Positions 1 through 7,498 of a DNA stretch of 64,000 bases are shown in pieces. Source of the DNA: CAIMWS01 sp964409245. Its GTDB lineage: Bacteria; Verrucomicrobiota; Verrucomicrobiia; Limisphaerales; UBA1319. A model generated the notes under the pieces. That model saw only the letters and a program-made list of their open reading frames with translations, had not been told where the DNA came from and searched no databases. Numbering within the stretch: the first letter of the stretch is position 1; each line of letters starts with the position of its first letter. The position numbers and the translations under genes are program-made. The stretch is from NCBI GenBank assembly GCA_964409245.1, contig CAYPCQ010000006.1, forward strand, positions 52,806 through 116,805, given 5' to 3'.

Positions 1-903
1 ACCCGCGTGGCGGACACTTACCGGGCGCCCCTCAAGGCGGCCCGGGCGGTGGTGGAGCTGCACCTGCAGTGGGCGCCGGGGGCCGGGGCCGCGTGGAGCG
101 GGATCGCCCTGGAGGAAGTGCCGGCCCCGGCGGGGCGCAAAGTCCGCCTGGCCGCGGTGCATTTCCGCCCCCGGGACGGACGCACGCCGGCGGGCAACTG
201 CCGGTTGTTCGCCCCGTTGATCGAGGAGGCCGCGCGCCAGCGGGCGGACCTGGTGGTGCTGCCGGAGACGCTGACCTACTACGGCACCGGCCGGAAGATG
301 ATCGATTGCGCGGAGCCCATCCCCGGCCCCGCGGCGGATTATTTCGCGCAACTGGCCCGGCAGCACAACCTCTATATCGTGGCGGGGCTGGTTGAGCGCG
401 ACCGCCACCTGGTTTACAACACCGCCACCCTGCTGGGGCCGGAGGGGACGGTGGCGGGCAAATACCGGAAGGTGTCCCTGCCCCGGGACGAGATATCCGC
501 GGGCATCGCCCCGGGCCACGAATACCCGGTCTTTGAAACCCGCTTCGGGAAGTTGGGGATGATGGTCTGCTACGACGGCTTCTTCCCGGAAGTGGCCCGG
601 CAATTGAGCAACCGGGGCGCCGAGGTCATCGCCTGGCCCGTCTGGGGCTGCAACCCGGGATTGGCCAGCGCCCGGGCCTGCGAGAACCATGTTTACCTGG
701 TCAGCAGCACCTACGAGGACGTGTCCCGCAACTGGATGCTCACGGCGGTCTTCGACCACTCCGGCCAGACCATCGCCCGCGCCGAAACGTGGGGTTCAGT
801 GATCGTGGCTGAGGTGGACCTGGACCGCCGCCTGCAGTGGCCCAGCCTGGGCGATTACAAGGCGGAGCTGCCGCGCCACCGCCCGGTGACCACGCCGGAT
901 TAA
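1..903 (+). CDS. Carbon-nitrogen hydrolase (nitrilase superfamily), 5'-truncated
   Basis: The frame is open from the first base of the window, so the true start probably lies upstream; the first possible internal start is GTG at 7. Numbered from there, the nitrilase catalytic triad is visible: Glu87 in VVLPETL, Lys155 in KYRKVSLP and Cys188 in MMVCYDGFFPE. The family hydrolyses nitriles or amides, or transfers acyl groups, through a cysteine thioester. About 45 residues before the catalytic domain look like the end of a beta-rich domain, which suggests the intact protein is longer than a single-domain nitrilase. The substrate cannot be told from sequence. The gene ends by overlapping 4 bases with the convergent oxidoreductase gene. 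Confidence 0.85.
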   Translation, partial: TRVADTYRAPLKAARAVVELHLQWAPGAGAAWSGIALEEVPAPAGRKVRLAAVHFRPRDGRTPAGNCRLFAPLIEEAARQRADLVVLPETLTYYGTGRKMIDCAEPIPGPAADYFAQLARQHNLYIVAGLVERDRHLVYNTATLLGPEGTVAGKYRKVSLPRDEISAGIAPGHEYPVFETRFGKLGMMVCYDGFFPEVARQLSNRGAEVIAWPVWGCNPGLASARACENHVYLVSSTYEDVSRNWMLTAVFDHSGQTIARAETWGSVIVAEVDLDRRLQWPSLGDYKAELPRHRPVTTPD

Positions 904-2168
904 CCGATGGCGGGCAGCTCGTAGCCCGCGCGCCGGGGGCGGGCGAGCATTTTGTTCGCCTGCTCATCCCCGCGGAACTGCTCGGCGGCGGGATCCCACT
1001 GGAGCTTGCGCTGAACGGCCCGGCAGATGTTCATCAGATGGCACAGCGTGGTGGCGCGATGCCCGGTCTCGGCGTCCGCGTTCGGTTTTTTGCGGGTCCG
1101 CAGGCACTGCAGGAAATTCTCGAGGTGGGGGATGGACTCCTTCGGCCCCTGGGGGGTCACCGGCGGCGCGCCAGCGCGCAATTCCTGGCGGTCAGCGAGG
1201 TAATCGCCGCGGAGGATTTCAATGCGGCCCTGGTCGCCGATGAAAATGGCGCCGAGGTCTTCCATGCCGCGCCGTTTGCCCGCGATTTTGAGGAGCGCGC
1301 CATTGGCGAAACGCATCATCACTTTGCAGTTGGGGCCCGGGTCTTCCGGCCAGATTTCCACCGGCCCGGTGTCATCCGTGCCCAGCGCGCATTGGACCTG
1401 GTCGAGGCTGTGGGTGCCCCAGCCGGTCACGCCCCAGGATTGTCCGCCGCCATCGTAGTCCAGGATCTCGCCCCAGCCGAACTGCAGCTGGCTGTGGTAG
1501 GGTCGCAGCTCGGTCTGGTTGCACCAGGCATCCCAATCCAGGCCGGTGGGAACCGGCTCCTCCGGCTTGGATTTCCACACTTTTCCGCTCTCAAAATTGC
1601 AGGTGATCACGGTGTGGATTTTGCCGATGGCCCCCTCGCGCACGAGCTTGCTGGCGTGGGCGTTGATGGGCATGGAGCGCTGCTGGGAGCCGGTCTGCAA
1701 AATCCGGTTGTATTTTTTGACCGCCTTCACCAGCACGCGGCCCTCGGCCACCGTGAGGCTCTGCGGTTTCTCCGCATAGACGTCGCACCCCGCCTGCAAG
1801 GCGTGGATGGCGGCCAGCACCCGGGCATGGGTGGTGGTCTCCACGAACACCGCGTCCAGCTTTTCCCGCTCCAGCATTTTCTGGTAAGATTGGTATTTGG
1901 CCCATTTTTCGCTGCCCGCGTAAACTTTGGCGGCCTCGTCCAGGCGCGGCAGAAAACAATCCGCCACGGCCACCACGTCCGCTCCCGGCAGCGCCTCATC
2001 CTTGAGGATCCAGCGGGCCCGCCCGCCCAGGCCGATGAAGCCGACTTTGATGCGGTCGTTCGGGCCGGGCTGGCCGGCGGCGCCCAGCACCTGGCGGGGA
2101 ACCACCATGGGCAGGGATAAAGCGGCGGTGGCGGAAGCGGCCACGCGCAAGAAGGTGCGTCGTTTCAT
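900..2168 (-). CDS. Gfo/Idh/MocA family oxidoreductase, Tat-exported
   Basis: The protein begins MKRRTFLRV, a twin-arginine motif followed by a hydrophobic stretch and a probable cleavage site after VLGAAG, so it is likely folded with cofactor and then exported. The Rossmann motif GFIGLGGRARW follows the signal, and the family EKP motif (AEKPQSL) and a conserved GTHSLDQV segment are present. Members are NAD(P)-dependent oxidoreductases acting on sugars, inositols or related compounds; Tat-exported versions are abundant in Planctomycetes and Verrucomicrobia. An in-frame ATG six codons upstream (2186) is possible. I chose 2168 because the second oxidoreductase in this window starts in the same way directly at MKRRQFLR. 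The substrate is unknown. Confidence 0.88.
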   Translation of the reverse strand: MKRRTFLRVAASATAALSLPMVVPRQVLGAAGQPGPNDRIKVGFIGLGGRARWILKDEALPGADVVAVADCFLPRLDEAAKVYAGSEKWAKYQSYQKMLEREKLDAVFVETTTHARVLAAIHALQAGCDVYAEKPQSLTVAEGRVLVKAVKKYNRILQTGSQQRSMPINAHASKLVREGAIGKIHTVITCNFESGKVWKSKPEEPVPTGLDWDAWCNQTELRPYHSQLQFGWGEILDYDGGGQSWGVTGWGTHSLDQVQCALGTDDTGPVEIWPEDPGPNCKVMMRFANGALLKIAGKRRGMEDLGAIFIGDQGRIEILRGDYLADRQELRAGAPPVTPQGPKESIPHLENFLQCLRTRKKPNADAETGHRATTLCHLMNICRAVQRKLQWDPAAEQFRGDEQANKMLARPRRAGYELPAIG

Positions 2169-2370
2169 AAGCTGGGTATGAGTCATGTTTGTTCAGATTT
2201 TTGTTTTTCCGGGCAACGGCGATACTTTAGGCGCCCGCGGCCGGTCCCGTCAAGCAGCGCCCGCCTTGGTGGAGCGGCCCGGGAAAGGCGGTTTTTGCGG
2301 TGCGCCGGCCAGGCCGCAATCCCGGGCCGGAAGCAGCTTGGGATTGGGCCATGTGGCTTGAGGCAACGGG

Positions 2371-2540
2371 TTTAGCCATGCCCCTGAATTTGGCAGGCAA
2401 GTGATTGCGGCGCAGATTTTTGCGCAAGGCGAAAAGTGAGCCGCGAGTCCCGATCTGATCGTGATAAGTGGCTAATGGCGAAGGTCTTGCGCAAAAATTC
2501 CCGCCGGCACGACTGAGCCAATTGCCTGGGCACGGTTCAG
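2371..2540. repeat. Nested palindromic repeat, copy 1
   Basis: The 81-base core (2417-2497) is bounded by a perfect 12-base inverted repeat, TTTTTGCGCAAG and CTTGCGCAAAAA. Its centre carries TCCCGATCTGATCG. Weaker outer arms (TTTAGCCATG on the left, CACGGTTCAG on the right) extend it to about 170 bases. The core matches copy 2 (4526-4606) at about 70 of 81 bases by eye, in the same orientation, and the match continues about 20 bases to the left (AAGTGATTGCGGCGCAGA). It lies upstream of the AAA ATPase gene. No reading frame is evident, so it looks like a non-coding palindromic element. Confidence 0.8.
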
Positions 2541-2672
2541 TCAGGAGTGCTGTCCAGCCGTCAGGATGGCTTCTGGCAGCCATGGCGGAACCTCGGAATG
2601 ATGATTGACTCACCAGCCAAATGCGTTACAAATCCCCGGCATACACAGCCATGCGCCGATGTATGTTTACCA

Positions 2673-3773
2673 ATGCCAGCCTTAGATCAGATCACCCTGA
2701 AAGGCTTCAAGTCGATCAAAGAACTGACCGGCTTCAAGCTGCGTCAACTCAACGTGCTCATCGGCGCAAATGGAGCCGGCAAATCTAATCTGATAGCGTT
2801 CTTCAGATTGCTGAATGCGCTGGTCGAACACCGGCTTCAGCCTTACGTCGCGAAACAAGGGGGAGCCAGCGCCTTGCTCCATAACGGTGCGAAGGTCACT
2901 GAACGCATCCAGGCGGAGCTTGTTTTCGGGCTGAACGGCTACCGGATCGCGCTGGAGCTTGATGTGGACGGCAGCTTGTTCTTTGCGCTGGAGGAAATGC
3001 GCTTCCAGGGCGCAGGCAACCACCATCCATCCGAGGCCCCGCTTGGCTCTGGCCATCGCGAGTCCAAATTGCCGGAACCGGCGGCGGCTGGCGAGGGAAA
3101 CCTTGCCAGTTGGGTCGTTCCAACCCTGCAAAACTGCCGGGTTTACCATTTCCACGACACGAGTGAAACAGCTGGGATCAAGCTGCCCGGACAGCTGAAC
3201 GATCATCGCTTCCTGCGCCCGGACGCCTCGAATCTGGCGGCCTTCCTCCGGGTGTTGAAGCTGACCCAGGCGGCCCGTTATGCCAGGATTCGGGAAACCA
3301 TCCAGCTGGCGGCGCCATTCTTTGACGATTTCATCCTTGAACCAGCGGCGGAGAATCCCGGCCTGATCCGCCTGGAGTGGCGGCAAAAAGGGCTGGACTA
3401 CCCGTTCCTGGCCCACCACCTGTCAGATGGCACGCTGCGGTTCATGGCGCTCACAGCGCTCCTGCTGCAACCGGCTCCTTCCTCCCTGATTATCCTCGAC
3501 GAGCCCGAATTGGGGCTGCATCCGGTGGCCATCGAACTGCTGGCATCCCTTCTCTGCGAAGCAGCCCAGCGGGGCCAGGTGCTCGCTTCCACGCAATCGC
3601 CCGTGCTCATCAACCACTTCGAGCCGGACGAGGTCGTGGTGGTGGATCGCGTCAACGGCGCCTCCCGTTTCAACCGCCTCGACCAAGAGCCGCTGGGCGA
3701 ATGGTTGGAGGATTACGCCCTGGGAGAGTTGGTTCAGAAAAACGTGATCGAAGCGGGGCCGCGCCATGAATAG
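2673..3773 (+). CDS. AAA family ATPase (RecF/SMC-like, AAA_21 type)
   Basis: A 366-residue P-loop ATPase. It opens with ITLKGFKSIKEL, typical of the RecF/OLD/SMC-like ABC ATPase group, followed by Walker A GANGAGKSN (residues 31-39). The C-terminal half has an ABC-type signature region (HHLSDGTLRFM), Walker B LIILDEPELGLHP near residue 272, and a switch region (STQSPVLINHF). The chosen ATG gives the family-typical N terminus; the frame is open further upstream, but those residues look non-coding. It overlaps the next gene by 8 bases, so the two are translationally coupled. Such ATPases paired with a TOPRIM-like partner often belong to phage-defence or DNA-repair modules (OLD, Gabija, PARIS). 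The defence role here is inference. Confidence 0.85.
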   Translation: MPALDQITLKGFKSIKELTGFKLRQLNVLIGANGAGKSNLIAFFRLLNALVEHRLQPYVAKQGGASALLHNGAKVTERIQAELVFGLNGYRIALELDVDGSLFFALEEMRFQGAGNHHPSEAPLGSGHRESKLPEPAAAGEGNLASWVVPTLQNCRVYHFHDTSETAGIKLPGQLNDHRFLRPDASNLAAFLRVLKLTQAARYARIRETIQLAAPFFDDFILEPAAENPGLIRLEWRQKGLDYPFLAHHLSDGTLRFMALTALLLQPAPSSLIILDEPELGLHPVAIELLASLLCEAAQRGQVLASTQSPVLINHFEPDEVVVVDRVNGASRFNRLDQEPLGEWLEDYALGELVQKNVIEAGPRHE

Positions 3774-4467
3774 GGTGCTCATCCTCGTCGAAGGCCCAAC
3801 GGAGCGCGCCGTCGTGGAGCAGGTTCTCGCTCCGCACTTCGGGGAGCGCAGCCTATCCCTCCACGCCAAGGTGCTGGGCAAACCGGGGCACAAGGGCGGC
3901 ATCCGCAGCTTCGAGGCGGTGCGGAAGGAAGTGAGCGCGCTCCTCAACCAGGAACCACGCTCCTTGGTAAGCACGTTCCTGGATTACTACGGCCTCCCTG
4001 CAGCCTGGCCTGGCCTCGGCGAAGCCCGTGGCAAAACAGCCCGGGAAAAAGCCCGGCTGGTCGAGGCAGCCATGCTGGAGAACGCCCGCCTGGCCTTTGC
4101 CGAGCCGGACCATCTCCGCCGCTTCCTGCCTTATGTGCAGATGCACGAGCTGGAGGCTTTGCTGTTCTCCAGCCCGGAGGTGATGGCCAGTGTCTTTGAG
4201 CGGGCGGACCTGGCCTCGTCCTTCAGCGAGATTGTTCGCCAGTGCCGGGAGTGCGAAGAAATTGACGACCATCCCGAAACTGCCCCATCGCGGCGGATCG
4301 CCTGGTTATTTCCAAGTTACCGGAAGGGAGGCAGCCGGATCGCACATGCTCCGATCATTACCAGGCGAATCGGCTTGAGCGCCATTCGCCAGGCCTGTCC
4401 CCACTTCAACTCCTGGCTGGCCAGGCTGGAGGCGCTAGGAGGCCCACCCCATCTTATTTCTCCCTGA
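3766..4467 (+). CDS. DUF4276 family protein (TOPRIM-like), partner of the AAA ATPase
   Basis: A 233-residue protein beginning MNRVLILVEGPTERAVVE. The N-terminal Glu in LVEGPTE resembles the first acidic residue of TOPRIM/OLD-type nuclease domains. An acidic segment TFLDYYGLP and a conserved MHELEALLFSS motif follow, as expected for DUF4276. The start overlaps the ATPase gene by 8 bases, so the stoichiometry is probably coupled. DUF4276 genes commonly follow AAA ATPases. The biochemical activity is not established for this family as far as I can state, so nuclease function is inference. The pair resembles the ATPase-TOPRIM layout of PARIS and OLD systems, but the sequence is not the DUF4435 type of AriB. 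Confidence 0.8.
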   Translation: MNRVLILVEGPTERAVVEQVLAPHFGERSLSLHAKVLGKPGHKGGIRSFEAVRKEVSALLNQEPRSLVSTFLDYYGLPAAWPGLGEARGKTAREKARLVEAAMLENARLAFAEPDHLRRFLPYVQMHELEALLFSSPEVMASVFERADLASSFSEIVRQCRECEEIDDHPETAPSRRIAWLFPSYRKGGSRIAHAPIITRRIGLSAIRQACPHFNSWLARLEALGGPPHLISP

Positions 4468-4477
4468 CCCCGATGGG

Positions 4478-4640
4478 CTAAGCCGTGTTTATGCAGTTGG
4501 GAGGGAAGTGATTGCGCCGCAGATTTTTTTGCGCAAGACGAGACGTGAGCCACGAGTCCCGATCTGATCGGGATAATTGGCGAATGGCGAATGTATTGCA
4601 CAAAAAGACGGCCGATCTAATCGCGTGGAAACGGTTAAGG
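4478..4640. repeat. Nested palindromic repeat, copy 2
   Basis: The 81-base core (4526-4606) begins TTTTTGCGCAAG and ends ATTGCACAAAAA, two mismatches from a perfect inverted repeat. At its exact centre lies TCCCGATC-T-GATCGGGA, an 8-base perfect inverted repeat with a single-base loop. Outer arms CTAAGCCGTG and AACGGTTAAG frame it. It starts a few bases after the DUF4276 stop codon and ends next to the stop codon of the convergent Hsp20-like gene, so it could act as a two-way terminator. With copy 1 it brackets the ATPase/DUF4276 pair as direct repeats. Confidence 0.8.
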
Positions 4641-4647
4641 GAAACGG

Positions 4648-4947
4648 TTAAGGCCTGGTTTTCCCGGCCTTGGCCAGGTGAACGGCAAGCACGCCGTCTT
4701 TGAACTCGGCGCTCACGCCGGCGTCCACATTCTTGAGTTCAGGCAATTCGGCCCGAATCAGATATTCGTGGCTGTCTTCGCTGATATTCACCAACAGAAC
4801 CCAGGCGGGCGCCGGGATCGGCTCCTCCTGGAGTTCAGGCCATTGGGCCGGGGATTGGCTGAGCCAATGGCGGTGGCGGTGGCGCATGGCTTCCGGTTTT
4901 CCTGCGGGGTCCGCACGATTTAAGGCGTTCATTTCATCCTCATTCAT
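4648..4947 (-). CDS. Hsp20/alpha-crystallin-like protein with internal deletion
   Basis: The C-terminal half reads as two pieces of an Hsp20 protein joined in frame. The opening of the alpha-crystallin domain (VNISEDSHEYLIRAELPELK, residues 53-72) is followed at once by its closing strand (VSAEFKDGVLAVHLAK). Family members have about 45-55 residues between these segments, holding most of the beta-sandwich. At 99 residues the product cannot form the normal fold. It may be a decayed gene or a repurposed short peptide. It overlaps the upstream gene by 8 bases, which suggests a former or present two-gene operon. The N-terminal half is unlike standard Hsp20 but contains histidine- and proline-rich sequence. 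Confidence 0.65.
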   Translation of the reverse strand: MNEDEMNALNRADPAGKPEAMRHRHRHWLSQSPAQWPELQEEPIPAPAWVLLVNISEDSHEYLIRAELPELKNVDAGVSAEFKDGVLAVHLAKAGKTRP

Positions 4948-5545
4948 TCAACCCCCATTGTCCGGGCGGTTTTCCCAATGGATCATCAGAGGGAGTCCCT
5001 GCATCCACCCCAACCAGCGCCGAACTGGTTGCAACCCTGGCCGGCGCCTCCAGTTGGGCCGGTGGCATGGCTTCCGCCGCATCCACCTGCAGCAGGCGTG
5101 ACCGAAAATCCATATGGGCGAGGGCCGCCAGTTCCTGCAAGTATCGATCCATGGCGATGGTTCCGCGTGGCCGTCCCCCATGGTTCTGCACCAGGATCAG
5201 CAAGCCGCCTTTGCGGCCTTCCCGCAGCTTGAACCAGACCGTATTCAGCAGCTGGATCTCGGGCGCCACCGCCGTATGCGAATAGGCTGAAATTGCAATC
5301 CCATCCGCCTTGGCCGCTGTTTGTGCCGCGAGGCTGGGAATCAGATCGTCCTGGAGGAATTTGAATCCCCACCAGGTGAAATCAAAATCAATTTCCCGAT
5401 GGAATTTTTCAGAGAGCAATTGGCCTATCCCCAGGAGGGGCTTGCAAGTGACGGAATCCTGATGAAACAAAGCGACCTGGCAGCGGTTTCCGGTATCGCC
5501 ACAACCTTTCTCCGAGCCAGCTGGCATAAGGCTCTGTTGTTTCAT
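4940..5545 (-). CDS. Conserved hypothetical protein, linked to Hsp20-like gene
   Basis: A 201-residue protein without a signal peptide or membrane segment. The segment from LLGIGQLLSEKFHREIDFDF to AKADGIAISAYSH reads like a small alpha/beta domain: a helix, a strand ending in acidic residues, then a strand IAISAYS. The C terminus ends QWGLNE. I do not recognise a named family. Its coding overlap with the Hsp20-like gene, and the position of the chaperone remnant directly downstream, suggest a stress-linked role, but that is inference from context only. Coding is supported by its protein-like composition and the 8-base overlap typical of coupled genes. Confidence 0.55.
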   Translation of the reverse strand: MKQQSLMPAGSEKGCGDTGNRCQVALFHQDSVTCKPLLGIGQLLSEKFHREIDFDFTWWGFKFLQDDLIPSLAAQTAAKADGIAISAYSHTAVAPEIQLLNTVWFKLREGRKGGLLILVQNHGGRPRGTIAMDRYLQELAALAHMDFRSRLLQVDAAEAMPPAQLEAPARVATSSALVGVDAGTPSDDPLGKPPGQWGLNE

Positions 5546-5903
5546 GCGTCCTCGGCGCTTATCCTACCTGAAGCATGCCGCTGGTGCCATGGGGTGTTTA
5601 CCCCACTGTTGGTTGCGCCAGACATTGGCAAACGCACCAGCCTTGGGAGGGTCTTTCCCCCTTTCCTTGCCCGATTGGTTTCGGCCCCGGAAAAATGGCT
5701 CATTCGATCCGAGGACAGCATGAATTCCAGCCCGGCCGCCGCCTTAAACTTTTTCCCATCAGGAATGGTGGCCATGTGCGCAAGCTGGATCAATCCGCCC
5801 CGCCCCGGCTCAGAGCACCCCGCTCACCGCCAGGCCATGCCGTATCGCATGCCGTATTGCTTTGACTTTCCGGCGGCGATTCCCGAGGGTTTTGGGCAAT
5901 TCT
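5546..5903. other. Intergenic region without recognisable gene
   Basis: This region lies between the divergently read hypothetical gene (minus) and the fucosidase gene (plus), so it should hold both promoters. A short minus-strand reading frame (5542-5793) has no family-like sequence and is judged non-coding. I see no clear sigma-70 hexamers, hairpin or repeat. Confidence 0.4.
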
Positions 5904-7346
5904 ATGCTCACATCCATACTTCATCGGAACGGCCGGCTGAACGCCCGGTCCGCAAACACCGCTGGAACCGCCCATTGCGGCCCGGTGCAAAGCTCCACGC
6001 GGTCCGCCCTGGGCGGGTCCGGATTCTGGGGCGCCATCGGGGCGGCCTCCCTCCTGGCGGCCGCGCTGGCTGGCGGGTGCCCGGGCCTGGCCGCCGCGGA
6101 AACGAAACTGGCGCTGCCCTCCGCCCACCAGGCCGCCTGGCAGGATTACGAGATTGGCATGTTCGTCCATTTCGCGCCCAACACCTGGCTGGACCAGGAA
6201 TACGACGACCTTTCCAAACCGCTGGCGGAGATCAAGCCCGAGGCCCTGGACACTGAACAATGGGCCCGTGTAGCCGAATCGATGGGGGCCAGATACCTGG
6301 TGTTTGTGGCCAAGCACGTGGGCGGCTTTTGCTGGTGGCAGACTGGCACCACCAAATATGGCGTCAAGGAACTCGCCTGGCGCGGCGGCAAGGCCGACCT
6401 GATGGCCGACTTGAGCGCCTCCTGCCGGAAACGCGGTATCAAACTGGGCGTTTACCTCTCGCCCAACGACCGGTTTCTGGGCGCCGGGGTCGGCGGCAAG
6501 ATCGATGACCCTGCCAAACAGGAGGATTACCGGAAGCTCTTCCGGCAGCAGCTCACCGAGCTGCTGAGCCGCTACGGGGCGATCCATGAGGTTTGGTTCG
6601 ACGGCAGCCTCGTGTTCGACGTGGGCGACATCCTGCAGCAGCACGCCCCGGGCGCGGTGGTCTTCCAGGGGCCGCAGGCGAGCATCCGCTGGGTGGGCAA
6701 CGAGGATGGCACGGCGCCTTATCCCGCCTGGAACACCGTGAAATTCGGCAAAAAGGCCTGGGGCATTTACACCGCTGAAGATGCTGACCCAGACGGCGAC
6801 CGCTGGCTGCCAAACGAGTGCGACGCCCGCATGCGCAACACCTGGTTCTGGCGGACGGACAACCTTCCCACCCTCAAAACCGTGGATCAGCTGATGGATA
6901 TGTATGACCGGTCGGTGGGGCGCGGCGCCGTGCTGCTCCTGAACAACACCCCGGACAAATCCGGGCTCATACCCGAGCCGGATGCCCGGCGCTCCGCTGA
7001 ATTTGGCGCCGAAATCAAACGCCGCTATGGAACCGCCGTGATCGATACCGCCGGCGCCGGTGTGCTGACGGAGATGGGGCTTTCCGCGCCGCGCCAGATC
7101 AACGCCATCGTCACCATGGAGGATATCACCCAGGGTGAACGGGTGCGGGAGTACGTGGTTGAGGGCCGGGTGAACGGCGCCTGGCAAGCCCTGGCCAAGG
7201 GCGCCGCCATCGGCCACAAACGGATCGACAAATTTGAGCCGGTGGAAGTTTCCGAGCTGCGGCTGCGCGTCACCCGGTCGGTGGCCAAGCCGGTGATCCG
7301 CCGGTTCGCCGCCTGCTGGATTGAGCCATCTCCGGCCCCCCGTTAA
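5904..7346 (+). CDS. Alpha-L-fucosidase, GH29 family, secreted
   Basis: A GH29-type protein. After a signal-like hydrophobic stretch (GAIGAASLLAAALAG) the catalytic barrel begins at WQDYEIGMFVHFAPNTW, then ARYLVFVAKHVGGFCWW, the TKYGVKE segment, and EVWFDGS, where the Asp is the expected catalytic nucleophile. The C-terminal part (ITQGERVREYVVEGR) resembles the beta-sandwich that follows GH29 barrels. GH29 enzymes release fucose from plant, algal or animal glycans by a retaining mechanism. The frame is open upstream to a TTG at 5862, but ATG at 5904 gives the better signal peptide. It converges on the TPR gene, with palindromic repeat copy 3 between them. Confidence 0.88.
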   Translation: MLTSILHRNGRLNARSANTAGTAHCGPVQSSTRSALGGSGFWGAIGAASLLAAALAGGCPGLAAAETKLALPSAHQAAWQDYEIGMFVHFAPNTWLDQEYDDLSKPLAEIKPEALDTEQWARVAESMGARYLVFVAKHVGGFCWWQTGTTKYGVKELAWRGGKADLMADLSASCRKRGIKLGVYLSPNDRFLGAGVGGKIDDPAKQEDYRKLFRQQLTELLSRYGAIHEVWFDGSLVFDVGDILQQHAPGAVVFQGPQASIRWVGNEDGTAPYPAWNTVKFGKKAWGIYTAEDADPDGDRWLPNECDARMRNTWFWRTDNLPTLKTVDQLMDMYDRSVGRGAVLLLNNTPDKSGLIPEPDARRSAEFGAEIKRRYGTAVIDTAGAGVLTEMGLSAPRQINAIVTMEDITQGERVREYVVEGRVNGAWQALAKGAAIGHKRIDKFEPVEVSELRLRVTRSVAKPVIRRFAACWIEPSPAPR

Positions 7347-7498
7347 GCCGTGCCTGTAGAGGGCGTTGAGGGCGGCCGGTTTTTGCGCCAGCCGCCAAGG
7401 AAGTCAGGAGTCCCGACCCGATCCGGGTGAATGGCGAACGGCGAAGGCCTGGCGCAAAAGATCCAGCCAGCATGGCTGAGCGCGGGGACCAGGCTTAA
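7343..7498. repeat. Nested palindromic repeat, copy 3
   Basis: Outer arms TTAAGCC (7343-7349) and GGCTTAA (7492-7498) are perfect inverted repeats. The 81-base core (7380-7460) has arms TTTTGCGCCAG and CTGGCGCAAAA, also perfect. The middle, GAGTCCCGACCCGATCCGGG, matches copies 1 and 2, as does the downstream AATGGCGAA block. The left arm contains the TAA stop of the fucosidase gene and the right arm contains the stop codon of the convergent TPR gene, so the whole interval between the two genes is this element. A role as a bidirectional terminator is plausible. Confidence 0.8.

Noticed and set aside
3766..4467. Calling the DUF4276 gene ariB (PARIS) or an OLD nuclease
   Set aside because: The sequence resembles DUF4276 rather than the DUF4435 type of AriB, and no fused ATPase-TOPRIM protein is present; only the general layout is similar.
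5542..5793. Short minus-strand frame between the hypothetical gene and the fucosidase
   Set aside because: No signal, domain or coding-like sequence; better treated as an intergenic promoter region.
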